Assembly (NCBI RefSeq): GCF_902388705.1
Contig: NZ_CABMQJ010000010.1
Location: 1 to 64,000 of the forward strand
Reading direction: 5' to 3'
DNA from: an uncultured Alistipes sp.
GTDB lineage: Bacteria; Bacteroidota; Bacteroidia; Bacteroidales; Rikenellaceae
DNA length: 64,000 bases
The position numbers and the translations under genes are program-made. The notes beneath the pieces were generated by a model. The model did no database searches and had not been told where the DNA came from. It saw nothing but the letters and a program-made list of their open reading frames with translations. Positions 18,788 through 27,315 of this stretch are shown piece by piece (the stretch's first letter is position 1; every line of letters starts with the position of its first letter).

Positions 18788-21700
18788 TTATTCGGGCATG
18801 CTCACGACATCCACACGCACGGGCCCGAGAAGCCCGCCGTCACGCAGCGGCTCGTCGGGCGACGGCCACCGTATCACCCAGGTTTTACGCTCTTCCGGGG
18901 CCTTCCCGGCATCGTACACCAGCCGGTTGAACCAGGTGTTCGTCACGTCGACGACGAGGGTATTTTTTCCGGGGCGCAGATAATCGGTAATCTCCACGCG
19001 GTACGGCGGCGCCCACAACGTCTGCACGGGACAACCGTTCACCGTAACCGCGGCAATCATCTCGACCCGGCCCAAATCGAGCACATACGAAAGATTACGC
19101 CCGGTTTCGGGCATCTCGAACGTCGTTTCATAAACGGCCGTCCCGGAAAACGCCCGCCCCTCCTCCGGAATATCGAGTTCTTTCCAGGGTTTGAGTTCCG
19201 ACAGTTTCAACTCCCCGGGAGCACCCCAGCCCGCAGGAAAGCGCAGTGTCCAGTCATGCAGCCGCGTTGCACCCAGCGCCACCCACCGTGTCATATCCGG
19301 ACGCAGCGGCTCCGAGGTATCCGCATCCCGCCGGAACACGACGTAACACGCCCCCGACTGCGGCAAATCCAGCATCACGCGGGTACGTCCGCCGGATGCC
19401 GAAGCCTCGGCGAGGCGCCTTTCACCGGTCGCAGGATTCCATATCTCGGCGCGGCCCGTGCAACGGAAATCCATCGTGCCGGAAAAGCCCGCGCCTTTCT
19501 GCGGACATACGAAATACCAGTCCGCACCCTCCGTGCGGCGGTGTGCCCAGAGCGCATCGCCGCGGACATCGGGAGCAATGCCCGCCGCGGCAAGCGCTTC
19601 GGCGACGGGCAGGCCCGAGATCACCCGGCCGCGGCCGACTTTCCGCACGCCCGGGACATTGCTGCCCCAGATACCTTTCACGGCCTTGTCGAAACGCCGC
19701 TGCGCCGCTTTACCGCCGTTAAGCGTCGCAAGCCCCTGCGGGGCATCGCCGATGACGGTGGCGCCGCTGCGGACAAAAGCCAGTATCTTTTCGAGCGTTT
19801 CGGGCAGCATCCGGCAGTTATCGGGCAGCCAAAGCACGCTGTATTCGATGCCGTCGGGCGTTACGAACCGTCCGTCTTCGACGCGGAGGCGGTTCATCAG
19901 GATATCCGGATTGCAGTAGTCGTATTTGTAGCCCCGCAGCAAATCGGGATCCTGATCGGGCTTCGGACTCAACTCGTCGCCCAGGTACCAGATGATGTCC
20001 GACACGGGCCGGCCGCGCTCCATCATATAACTGCAACGGGCGAAATAGTCGTTGATGGCGGGCATATGCTTCCACCAGGTCTGCCCGCGCAGGAAAGGCG
20101 TACCGATGCCCGGCCCGCCGAACGAAGTGCCGGGAGGCAGGAACGGCCGCTGCGGATTGTGCGTATAGGTATGGTAGACAAGATGCGTAACTCCCTCGAC
20201 GAGGTTGGTGTTGGCCACCTCTTTCAACATGCTCCAATGTTCGTCCCACGTATGGGAAAACGACGTGAAAGCCTCGGCCGCAACGCGGGGTTTGCCGTAG
20301 AATCGGGCGGCCGAGGCCGTCGGTTTTATCGGTTTGAAATTCAGCGACCCGACGAACCCGTCGGTAAAGGGCTGCCAAAACTCGCACATCGGCACGTCGG
20401 CATATTTATAATATTCGAGGATGTCGGCCGGGAACACGTCGCCCGCCGCCGTTTCGTAGGTGATGGTCAGTCCCCTCTTTTTCGCCAGCCCGGCCATCGT
20501 CCCGTAGAAATTCTCGACGAACAGGTCGGAAATCGTTCCCCGCCAGTCGCGCAGGAAGCGGGCCGTAGTTTCCTGGTCGCCGACCACGAACCCCAGAACG
20601 GCAGGCAGCCAACTGCGCAATTCATAGTCGTTCTTCTTTGCGAACTCCGCCTCCATACCGGCTGTCCAAGTCTGCGTTTCGCACTCCCAGCTGTCCAGCA
20701 GCATGCCGCCGAGAAGCCCGCCGGCAAGCGGGCCGTCGTTCAGACGTCCGATATACCCTGCAAACTGGGCTTTCGCACCGTCGGGCGAGAGTTTGTTGCA
20801 CTCCCACCCCGTTCCTTCGGGCGGGGCGGGCGAATTCCGCCGCCCGGTGTTGACATGCCCGATGCGCAGAATCGTCCAGCGTCCTTCGGGAACGGTCCAG
20901 TCCAGCGTACCGTCGTCCTTCATCGAAGCCGTAATATCCACAATCCGCTCCCGGGAAACATATGCGGCCGGATTCTGTACCGGATGAGCATTCGCGCGCT
21001 CCAGGTTGCGGAGCGTCCACCCCGCCTCGGATTCCCAGCAGTTCTTCCGCGCCGCGGTATAGAGTTTCAGCGAGCGGAGCGTCATATCGTACCGATTTAC
21101 GATTGTAATCCGGTATTTAGCGGTCGCAATGCCGTCGGAACAAGCGAACGAAACCGGCGTATTGTCCTGCGAATTGGCCGAGGGCACCTCGCCGTGCATG
21201 ACCTGCGTAACGCTTCCGTCCGGAGCGACAGCCTCGACGGTCAGGGTTATCCCGGGCTCGTAACAGCGGGGATGGTTGATGCTGTTCATGCTCGGCAGTT
21301 CGATGGTACGGACGACGACCGCCTCGGGGAACGTGACCTCAATCCGTACGGGGTCGCCCCTGTCGCAGGGCGGAAGCTGTGCAAAGCTTCCGTTCGCAGC
21401 GCAAAGCACCTCTTTCCACGGCGCCTCGCGGTTGCTTTCGACCGACAGGGGTTTCAGGAAATCGCCGGTATCGTCCAGCGGCGTCGGAAAAGCGAGCACC
21501 GCCACATCGCGGTAATCGCGCCACGTTTCCCGGCCGGCCGCCGCAACGGGCAATGCCACACCCGTATCCCCCGCCGCGACATCCGTGCGGCTCCACACGA
21601 GGTGCCGCATGGCATTCGACGGCTCGATCCACGGGCCGCCCGAAGTAGCCCAGCCCGAGCAGTTCTGCATCGTAAAACGCAGTCCCAGCCGCCGGGCTTC

Positions 21701-22057
21701 GCTTGCGGCATGCTTCACCACGTCGTCCCACGTCGGGCTCAACGCCGTAATCTGGGGCTCGACGCCCGGCCACGGGCCGCCGAACTGTCCGTGGAAAAGT
21801 TGTACACCGGAAATTCCGGCTCCGGCTATCGCCTCGAGGTCTTCCGTGATTCCCGCAGCCGACACATTGCCGCCGATAAGATGGAACCACGTCTGGGGAT
21901 AGTTGATTTCAGGCGGTTTCGCGAAAGCGGAAACATCTTCCGCCCCGAACGGACGGCGCAGTTCGTTCATATCCGGCACGGCAGCCACCTGCCCGAAGGC
22001 TGCCGGGGCGGCCAAGGCGGCAAACAGCACGGCCAGGGCTTTGTTTTTGAAATTCAT
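18788..22057 (-). CDS. GH106-family glycoside hydrolase (alpha-L-rhamnosidase), copy A
   Basis: An exported exo-alpha-L-rhamnosidase candidate of 1089 residues, the usual size of the family. The signal peptide is residues 1-22. The start is the ATG at 22057; nine codons upstream in frame lack signal-peptide character. The family's N-terminal signature is seen near residues 57-95 (TWFHLIGGNVS, then GVQLFHGQFGGPWPG), followed by the TIM-barrel region, a long beta-rich middle and a C-terminal GH2-type sugar-binding-like jelly roll (WFNRLVYD near the end). It is the last gene of a four-gene minus-strand operon, 35 bases after GH127. Family members remove rhamnose from rhamnogalacturonan or other plant glycans; the two GH106 copies here are only distantly similar, so probably not redundant. 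Confidence 0.85.
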   Translation of the reverse strand: MNFKNKALAVLFAALAAPAAFGQVAAVPDMNELRRPFGAEDVSAFAKPPEINYPQTWFHLIGGNVSAAGITEDLEAIAGAGISGVQLFHGQFGGPWPGVEPQITALSPTWDDVVKHAASEARRLGLRFTMQNCSGWATSGGPWIEPSNAMRHLVWSRTDVAAGDTGVALPVAAAGRETWRDYRDVAVLAFPTPLDDTGDFLKPLSVESNREAPWKEVLCAANGSFAQLPPCDRGDPVRIEVTFPEAVVVRTIELPSMNSINHPRCYEPGITLTVEAVAPDGSVTQVMHGEVPSANSQDNTPVSFACSDGIATAKYRITIVNRYDMTLRSLKLYTAARKNCWESEAGWTLRNLERANAHPVQNPAAYVSRERIVDITASMKDDGTLDWTVPEGRWTILRIGHVNTGRRNSPAPPEGTGWECNKLSPDGAKAQFAGYIGRLNDGPLAGGLLGGMLLDSWECETQTWTAGMEAEFAKKNDYELRSWLPAVLGFVVGDQETTARFLRDWRGTISDLFVENFYGTMAGLAKKRGLTITYETAAGDVFPADILEYYKYADVPMCEFWQPFTDGFVGSLNFKPIKPTASAARFYGKPRVAAEAFTSFSHTWDEHWSMLKEVANTNLVEGVTHLVYHTYTHNPQRPFLPPGTSFGGPGIGTPFLRGQTWWKHMPAINDYFARCSYMMERGRPVSDIIWYLGDELSPKPDQDPDLLRGYKYDYCNPDILMNRLRVEDGRFVTPDGIEYSVLWLPDNCRMLPETLEKILAFVRSGATVIGDAPQGLATLNGGKAAQRRFDKAVKGIWGSNVPGVRKVGRGRVISGLPVAEALAAAGIAPDVRGDALWAHRRTEGADWYFVCPQKGAGFSGTMDFRCTGRAEIWNPATGERRLAEASASGGRTRVMLDLPQSGACYVVFRRDADTSEPLRPDMTRWVALGATRLHDWTLRFPAGWGAPGELKLSELKPWKELDIPEEGRAFSGTAVYETTFEMPETGRNLSYVLDLGRVEMIAAVTVNGCPVQTLWAPPYRVEITDYLRPGKNTLVVDVTNTWFNRLVYDAGKAPEERKTWVIRWPSPDEPLRDGGLLGPVRVDVVSMPE

Positions 22058-22092
22058 GGTATCTGATATTAATAAACAACTCACTCGGGCGG

Positions 22093-24111
22093 TTACCGCA
22101 CCAGCGGAAACTCGGAAATGCGCAGCGTCGTACAGCCGTACGGAATCAGTTCAATCTCCTCTTCCGGACAGGGGGTCGCACCTACGGAATACGGCAGGGG
22201 TCCCGCCATTTCGTTGTACAGCGTCCAGCTCGGAATCTCGCGGGCTTTCATCCGTATGCGCACCGGGGCTCCGTCGGGATTCCAGAAAAAGCGGCCCTGT
22301 TGTTTTTCCTTATCCAAAGATACGAAAAAATGCTCTCCGGGGTGCTCGGCAGCACGTGCGACAATCCCGTAATTCCATTTGTCCGCAGAGGTCACTTCGC
22401 AATATTCATCGCCGAACTGCGCGGCGGCGCCGCCGAACGACTTTTTCTCCCACTTTTCCCGCATGGCGAGCGCATATACCAGCGGCCCGCGCTCCACAGC
22501 GACGGAATTTTCGTACCAGCGGCTCGTTCTCACTTCCATCGGCAAGCGGAGCACCAGCCGATCGCCGTCGCGCCACTCCCGGTCGAGAACGGCTATGGCG
22601 CCGCCGCGGGGATTCTCTATCCGCTCCCCGTTCAGGCTGATTTCCGCCCCCTCGCACCAGGCGGGAATCCGCAGGTGGAACGGGAATTTCACGGCGGCTT
22701 TCCGCCCTGCAATCCGGAGCGTGAAGCGGATTTCCTCCTCCACCGGATAGGCCGTATCCTCGGTGATTGTCACTTGGCGTCCGCCGGCTTCCAGTGTAAC
22801 TTCGGAGGGCGAATAGAGCATCGCCGCAACCCCGTTACCGGGCGCGGCATACCACAGATTCTGCGTAAACTTGGGCCACCCCTGGTGCATGTTCGAAAAG
22901 CAGCAGGGATACCCCGAGAGCGTACCGAAAACGATGTCCGTCCCGGCATGGTTGGCATCCTCGTAGAAGTTGTGCGTATGGCGGGTGACCATCACCTGGT
23001 TGGGCTGCTGGAAATACTGCTTGTGCATGAAATCGTCAGTTACCTGCGCCGGCAGGGCATTGAAAGCAATGCGCTCGAGGTGGTCGGCAAACCCCACGTC
23101 GCCCGTGATTTCGGTCATCTTCTCGAGCGAATACATCAACTCGACCGCCGAACACAACTCCGAGCCCTGCGTGGGATTGTTGCCGTGCAGGCCTTCGTCG
23201 CCGCCGAACATGCCCTGCGGCTGGCCGTGCAGCAACCGGAGATCCGACAGCCCTTTTTTCACCGCTTCGATATACTTCGGGTCGGGATGGTGCTGATAAT
23301 AAATTACCGGCTCCTTGATGCCCTGCGCCAGATTGACACAGTGGATGGAGCCGAAGCATTTCAGGTCGTCCGAACAAAGGAACATCCGGGTAAAATCGTG
23401 ACCCTGGCTGTGCAGCAGGTCGCCCAGCTCCAGCAGGAACCCGTCGCCCGTTATGTTGTAAAGCCAATAAACGGCCTGTAAATTGTCGCACTGCCGGTAA
23501 CGGGCCCAGAAAGTCCAGTGTCCCAGCGGTTTCTCGGGCAGGGTTTTCAACTGGTAGCGGAAATAGCGGGTCATGAAGCCGACTACCCGTTCGTCGCCCG
23601 TCGCAGAATAGTATTGCTGGAGTATCTTCAGCACCACCATCCGCGGCCACCAGTCGGCCGAGTTGTCCCGCTGCAGGCCGGGTTCATAGGGATAATCCTG
23701 CGCAGGGCCGAAATAGCCGTCCTCGCGCTGGCTTCGCAACGCCCACTCCACCCAGGGCCGCACCTTGGCCTTAAGCTCCTCGTCATCGAGGATATAGGCC
23801 AGCGGCAGCAACCCGTCAATCCAATAGGGGCCGCGCTCCCACTGGTCGCCGTCGCCGCCCAGCCAGCCGTTGCGCGGTCCCATGACCGCGGGATAGAGCC
23901 GATCCATCTGTCCGGTGGCACCCGATCGCTGGCGTTCCAGCATTTCGAGCAGCCACCCCCGTGCGCGGATAGCCCCGAGCGGCAGTTCTGCATAGGCTTT
24001 CGGTGCCAGCGGCGCCCGATTACAGACATAGGACGCCGCATCCCCGCCCGCCGCGAAACCCGCAGCGGGAAAAAGGGCGAACGCCAGCAACAGTGTTTTC
24101 AAACAATTCAT
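22093..24111 (-). CDS. GH127-family glycoside hydrolase, copy 2
   Basis: An exported (alpha/alpha)6 hydrolase of 672 residues with a signal peptide (1-21, ending GFAAG). The GH127 zinc-thiolate motifs are present: E318 and C320 in GSELCSA, and C403-C404 in GYPCCFSN. Sequence around the site differs from the first GH127 (HETCD and GPACCNG), so the two belong to different subgroups and probably act on different linkages. One GH127 enzyme of Bacteroides is known to release aceric acid from rhamnogalacturonan II, so arabinofuranose is not the only possible substrate. The start ATG overlaps the upstream stop codon (ATGA), pointing to translational coupling with GH106 copy B. Confidence 0.83.
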   Translation of the reverse strand: MNCLKTLLLAFALFPAAGFAAGGDAASYVCNRAPLAPKAYAELPLGAIRARGWLLEMLERQRSGATGQMDRLYPAVMGPRNGWLGGDGDQWERGPYWIDGLLPLAYILDDEELKAKVRPWVEWALRSQREDGYFGPAQDYPYEPGLQRDNSADWWPRMVVLKILQQYYSATGDERVVGFMTRYFRYQLKTLPEKPLGHWTFWARYRQCDNLQAVYWLYNITGDGFLLELGDLLHSQGHDFTRMFLCSDDLKCFGSIHCVNLAQGIKEPVIYYQHHPDPKYIEAVKKGLSDLRLLHGQPQGMFGGDEGLHGNNPTQGSELCSAVELMYSLEKMTEITGDVGFADHLERIAFNALPAQVTDDFMHKQYFQQPNQVMVTRHTHNFYEDANHAGTDIVFGTLSGYPCCFSNMHQGWPKFTQNLWYAAPGNGVAAMLYSPSEVTLEAGGRQVTITEDTAYPVEEEIRFTLRIAGRKAAVKFPFHLRIPAWCEGAEISLNGERIENPRGGAIAVLDREWRDGDRLVLRLPMEVRTSRWYENSVAVERGPLVYALAMREKWEKKSFGGAAAQFGDEYCEVTSADKWNYGIVARAAEHPGEHFFVSLDKEKQQGRFFWNPDGAPVRIRMKAREIPSWTLYNEMAGPLPYSVGATPCPEEEIELIPYGCTTLRISEFPLVR

Positions 24112-27100
24112 ATCGTATCGGTTTTTGTCTTTCGGTTTTTGCCCTGCGGCGTAATTTTCGTCTTTTCGAAGAACCGCACCCGCACCGGGCCCAGCAGGCC
24201 CGAAACCCGCATGTACTTCCCGGCATCGGGAGCGTCGTATTTGCTGATATTGCTTCGGGTCGTCCGCTCCCCGGGCGGCAGTTTGCCGTCCCCAATCAGC
24301 CGGTTGGGCCAGAGGTTCACCACATCGACCGACAGGCTGTTGCGTCCCGCCCTGACATACGGTGTTATGTCGACCTCATAGGGGGAGCACCACGAAACTG
24401 GAAACTCGTGGCCGTTCAGGCGAATCACGGCCACATCCTGCACATTGCCCAAATCCAGCACGATTTTTTTATCCCGAATCTGCTTTTTATCCAGGTCGAA
24501 TTCATTTTCATAAACCGCTTTTCCCGAGTAATACCGGATCAGGGGTTCGGACGATTCGGTCCACGAAACCAGCCGGCCGAAAGTCACGGGCTCTGTCGGA
24601 CCCCATGCAGGATCGAAGCGCACGCGCCAGTCGCCGCCCACGGTCATCTCCGCAGGCAGGTTTTCCGCCCCGACGGCAGAGGTATTCCCGTTAGACCAGT
24701 AAACGGTATACTGTCCCGGGTCGGAAACAACGGCATAAATCTCCTCCCCGGCCTTTTCGAACCCGACGGCCGGATAACGGACCGACGGCCGCTGCGGAAA
24801 GAGCGTCCCGCCGCTGCGGTCGACCCGTACGATGTGCTCGCCGCCTGCGCCGTCCGCCGTGAATACGACGAATACCGAGCCCTCGGGAGCGAAGTGCATG
24901 GGAATGTACGTGCAGTCGTCTTTCTCGTAATAGCAGACGACGGGGGTAATCTCGCCCGTGTGCGGATTCCAGAATTCGGGTCTTTTCCCCGCCACCCGGA
25001 AACGGCACTCCACCTGTTCGAAACGGTCGTACGCAACGGGCAGGTAGCGGTAGTAATAGTCGTTTATGCCGTTCATCGCAAAGCGGTTCGTAACGAAATA
25101 GATATCCTGCCGTTCCGTTGCCCGGTGGATATAATCGAGCCGGGTCGCCGGGTCGTCGGACACATACGAGAAATCGGAAGGTGCCCGGAGCGACGCCAAT
25201 ACATGGCTCAACTTCTGCCCGCGGATGACGCGGCCCTTGCCGTAAACGTTCTCGGTGCGGTTGACACCGTCCAGCCAGCTGCCCGCATTGCACCGCCACA
25301 TACGGTTCACGATTTCGTTCAGCTCCCCATCGCCGTCGGGATAATGCGCCAACCCGGTCGTCCGCCGCGGCGGCTCGCCGACGAGCACCATGCCGTCCAG
25401 TACCAGACGCTCGATTCTGCGCATTACGTCGAGGTCGATCTGTTCGAGGCGGGGCAGCACCAGTATCCGGTACGACATTCCGTCCGGAAGCACCAACCGG
25501 CCGTCCTCGACCGACAGGCGGTTCAGAATCACGTCTTTCGAACATTTATCCCAGTCGTAGCCGGGCTCCAGGTCGGTCACTTCCTCTTTCAGGAAGACCA
25601 TGTTGGGAACGTCGTCGCCGTTGTAATAGAGTACATCGGCCACGAAGAGTCCCTGCTGGAGCAGATACGAACAGCGGTCGATGTAGCCGACGAAATCCCC
25701 CGCCTGCTCCCACCACGTCACGTTCGGATTGAGGTGCGTGCCAGCGAAATATTCGATTCCGGGCGTTCCGTACTCCTCGGGCGAAGTGGTGAACGTATGC
25801 CATACGAGGCGGTTGACGCCCGAACAGAATATGCGGTCGACAAGCCCTTTCAGGTCGCGCGGGGAGCGTTCCCAATGCGGCCCGATGCTGGTCGGACCCT
25901 CGGCCTCGACGAACCGCTTGCCGTTGGTATGCGCAGCGCAGGCGCTCTGCCGCACCGACAGGCGTGCCTGTTCCGAAGCGACGTGCGACGTGGAGCGTGC
26001 CCAGTATTCGCCATGGGGAATGTCGCAGGCGCCCATCACTTCCAGCGCGTCGACCGGGGTATAGCACGGGCCTCCCGCCTCGGGGTCTATCAGCATGCCG
26101 TTCTCGTTGGCCAGTTCCCGGAACAATTTGTAGTGGTAGTTCAGGATGCAGTCGCTGACCGTACGGCGGATATCCTGCAAGAAACGGTTCGACACTTCGG
26201 GGCTGTCGACGACACGGCCGGTCATCACCGGCAGGTAACTCCAAAGGTCGTATCCCCGGAATTTGCGGAACTCTTCGGGAAAACGGTTCGTCCAGTTGAC
26301 GACTCCCATTTCCCAGCTGTCGGTCAGCAGGAACTTGACGCTGTTGCCCTCCTCTTTCGCCGCACGGATCAGCGGTTTCAGCACGTTGTCGCTGTATGCT
26401 TCGAAAGCCTCGGGATTCAGGTGGTCGAGCGACAGGCCGCTCCATCCGTCGCTCGAAGTCGAAGTATGGGCCCCGGTGCAGGTCCAGCCGTAGCGGAGAA
26501 TCGTCCATTCGCCCGCAGGGGCATCCCATTTCAGCGTCCTGCCGTCGAAAAACTCCGTCAGGTCGAGAATCTCCCCTTTCCGGAGGGGTTCGGCACCGGA
26601 GTCGTAATAAAAATCGGCGCTCAATTTTTCGAGCGGAAATATCTCCTGAAATCCCAGGCCGCTGAAAAACGCCTTGGCCGACCAGTTCGGAATGGCGGCA
26701 TCTCGCATCGGCGTACCTTCCGGGGCTTTTCGCACCGCCTGCACGCAGACATCCTTATACATATACCACGTCGGCGGCTGCGCCAGCGCCAGCTCGACCC
26801 GGCAGCCTCCGTCGACATCGGTTTCCGACCAGGTCAGTTTTTTCAGGGCCAATTCCGGCGTAATAAACGGTCCGCCGGGATTCCAGCCGCTCGTCGCATT
26901 GACCGCGAGGGCAATTCCCAACCGGTCGGCCTCGCGCACGGCATGCCGGTAGAGCTCCATCCATCCGGGCGAGAGGAACACTTCGCCGGGTTCGGGTTTG
27001 CCGGTCACCTGGTTGAATCCCCCGGCATCGATAATCGAAGCCGAGCCGTACCCTTTGGCTTTCATCTGCTCGAGGTCGCGGGTAATCGATTCCTTGGTGG

Positions 27101-27281
27101 CCACACCGTTCAGCCACCACCAGTAGCACGACATTCCGGCCTCGCCGGGCGGCGCTGCGAATTTGCCGGCCAACTCCCCGGGAGTGATTTTCGTCACGGG
27201 AGCCAGGCTGAAATCGGCCTGCGCCGAAACGTCCGTCCCGGCAATTACCGACAGAAAAAGAACAATTGAAAAGATTCGCAT
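24108..27281 (-). CDS. GH106-family glycoside hydrolase (alpha-L-rhamnosidase), copy B
   Basis: A 1057-residue exported enzyme with signal peptide 1-20 (start at 27281; the frame extends upstream but without a signal). The GH106 signature appears as CYWWWLNGVATKES (about 52-65) followed by GSASIIDAGGF and WNPGGPFITPE, then the catalytic barrel with DSWEMG and a C-terminal jelly roll (LWPNRLIGDG). It differs markedly from copy A, which reads WFHLIGGN at the same place. Its stop overlaps the next start by four bases, and it begins 34 bases after the upstream hydrolase gene. Confidence 0.83.
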   Translation of the reverse strand: MRIFSIVLFLSVIAGTDVSAQADFSLAPVTKITPGELAGKFAAPPGEAGMSCYWWWLNGVATKESITRDLEQMKAKGYGSASIIDAGGFNQVTGKPEPGEVFLSPGWMELYRHAVREADRLGIALAVNATSGWNPGGPFITPELALKKLTWSETDVDGGCRVELALAQPPTWYMYKDVCVQAVRKAPEGTPMRDAAIPNWSAKAFFSGLGFQEIFPLEKLSADFYYDSGAEPLRKGEILDLTEFFDGRTLKWDAPAGEWTILRYGWTCTGAHTSTSSDGWSGLSLDHLNPEAFEAYSDNVLKPLIRAAKEEGNSVKFLLTDSWEMGVVNWTNRFPEEFRKFRGYDLWSYLPVMTGRVVDSPEVSNRFLQDIRRTVSDCILNYHYKLFRELANENGMLIDPEAGGPCYTPVDALEVMGACDIPHGEYWARSTSHVASEQARLSVRQSACAAHTNGKRFVEAEGPTSIGPHWERSPRDLKGLVDRIFCSGVNRLVWHTFTTSPEEYGTPGIEYFAGTHLNPNVTWWEQAGDFVGYIDRCSYLLQQGLFVADVLYYNGDDVPNMVFLKEEVTDLEPGYDWDKCSKDVILNRLSVEDGRLVLPDGMSYRILVLPRLEQIDLDVMRRIERLVLDGMVLVGEPPRRTTGLAHYPDGDGELNEIVNRMWRCNAGSWLDGVNRTENVYGKGRVIRGQKLSHVLASLRAPSDFSYVSDDPATRLDYIHRATERQDIYFVTNRFAMNGINDYYYRYLPVAYDRFEQVECRFRVAGKRPEFWNPHTGEITPVVCYYEKDDCTYIPMHFAPEGSVFVVFTADGAGGEHIVRVDRSGGTLFPQRPSVRYPAVGFEKAGEEIYAVVSDPGQYTVYWSNGNTSAVGAENLPAEMTVGGDWRVRFDPAWGPTEPVTFGRLVSWTESSEPLIRYYSGKAVYENEFDLDKKQIRDKKIVLDLGNVQDVAVIRLNGHEFPVSWCSPYEVDITPYVRAGRNSLSVDVVNLWPNRLIGDGKLPPGERTTRSNISKYDAPDAGKYMRVSGLLGPVRVRFFEKTKITPQGKNRKTKTDTI

Positions 27282-27315
27282 ATCATCGACATTTTTAGGT
27301 TTCGTCCATTCGGCA

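Noticed and set aside
18749..22066. 1105-codon open frame on the plus strand
   Set aside because: It is the mirror of the GH106 copy A gene. The composition (Arg/His/Pro-rich, no domain) is typical of antisense frames in GC-rich DNA.
24003..27269. 1088-codon open frame on the plus strand
   Set aside because: Antisense shadow of the GH106 copy B gene; no signal peptide or domain.
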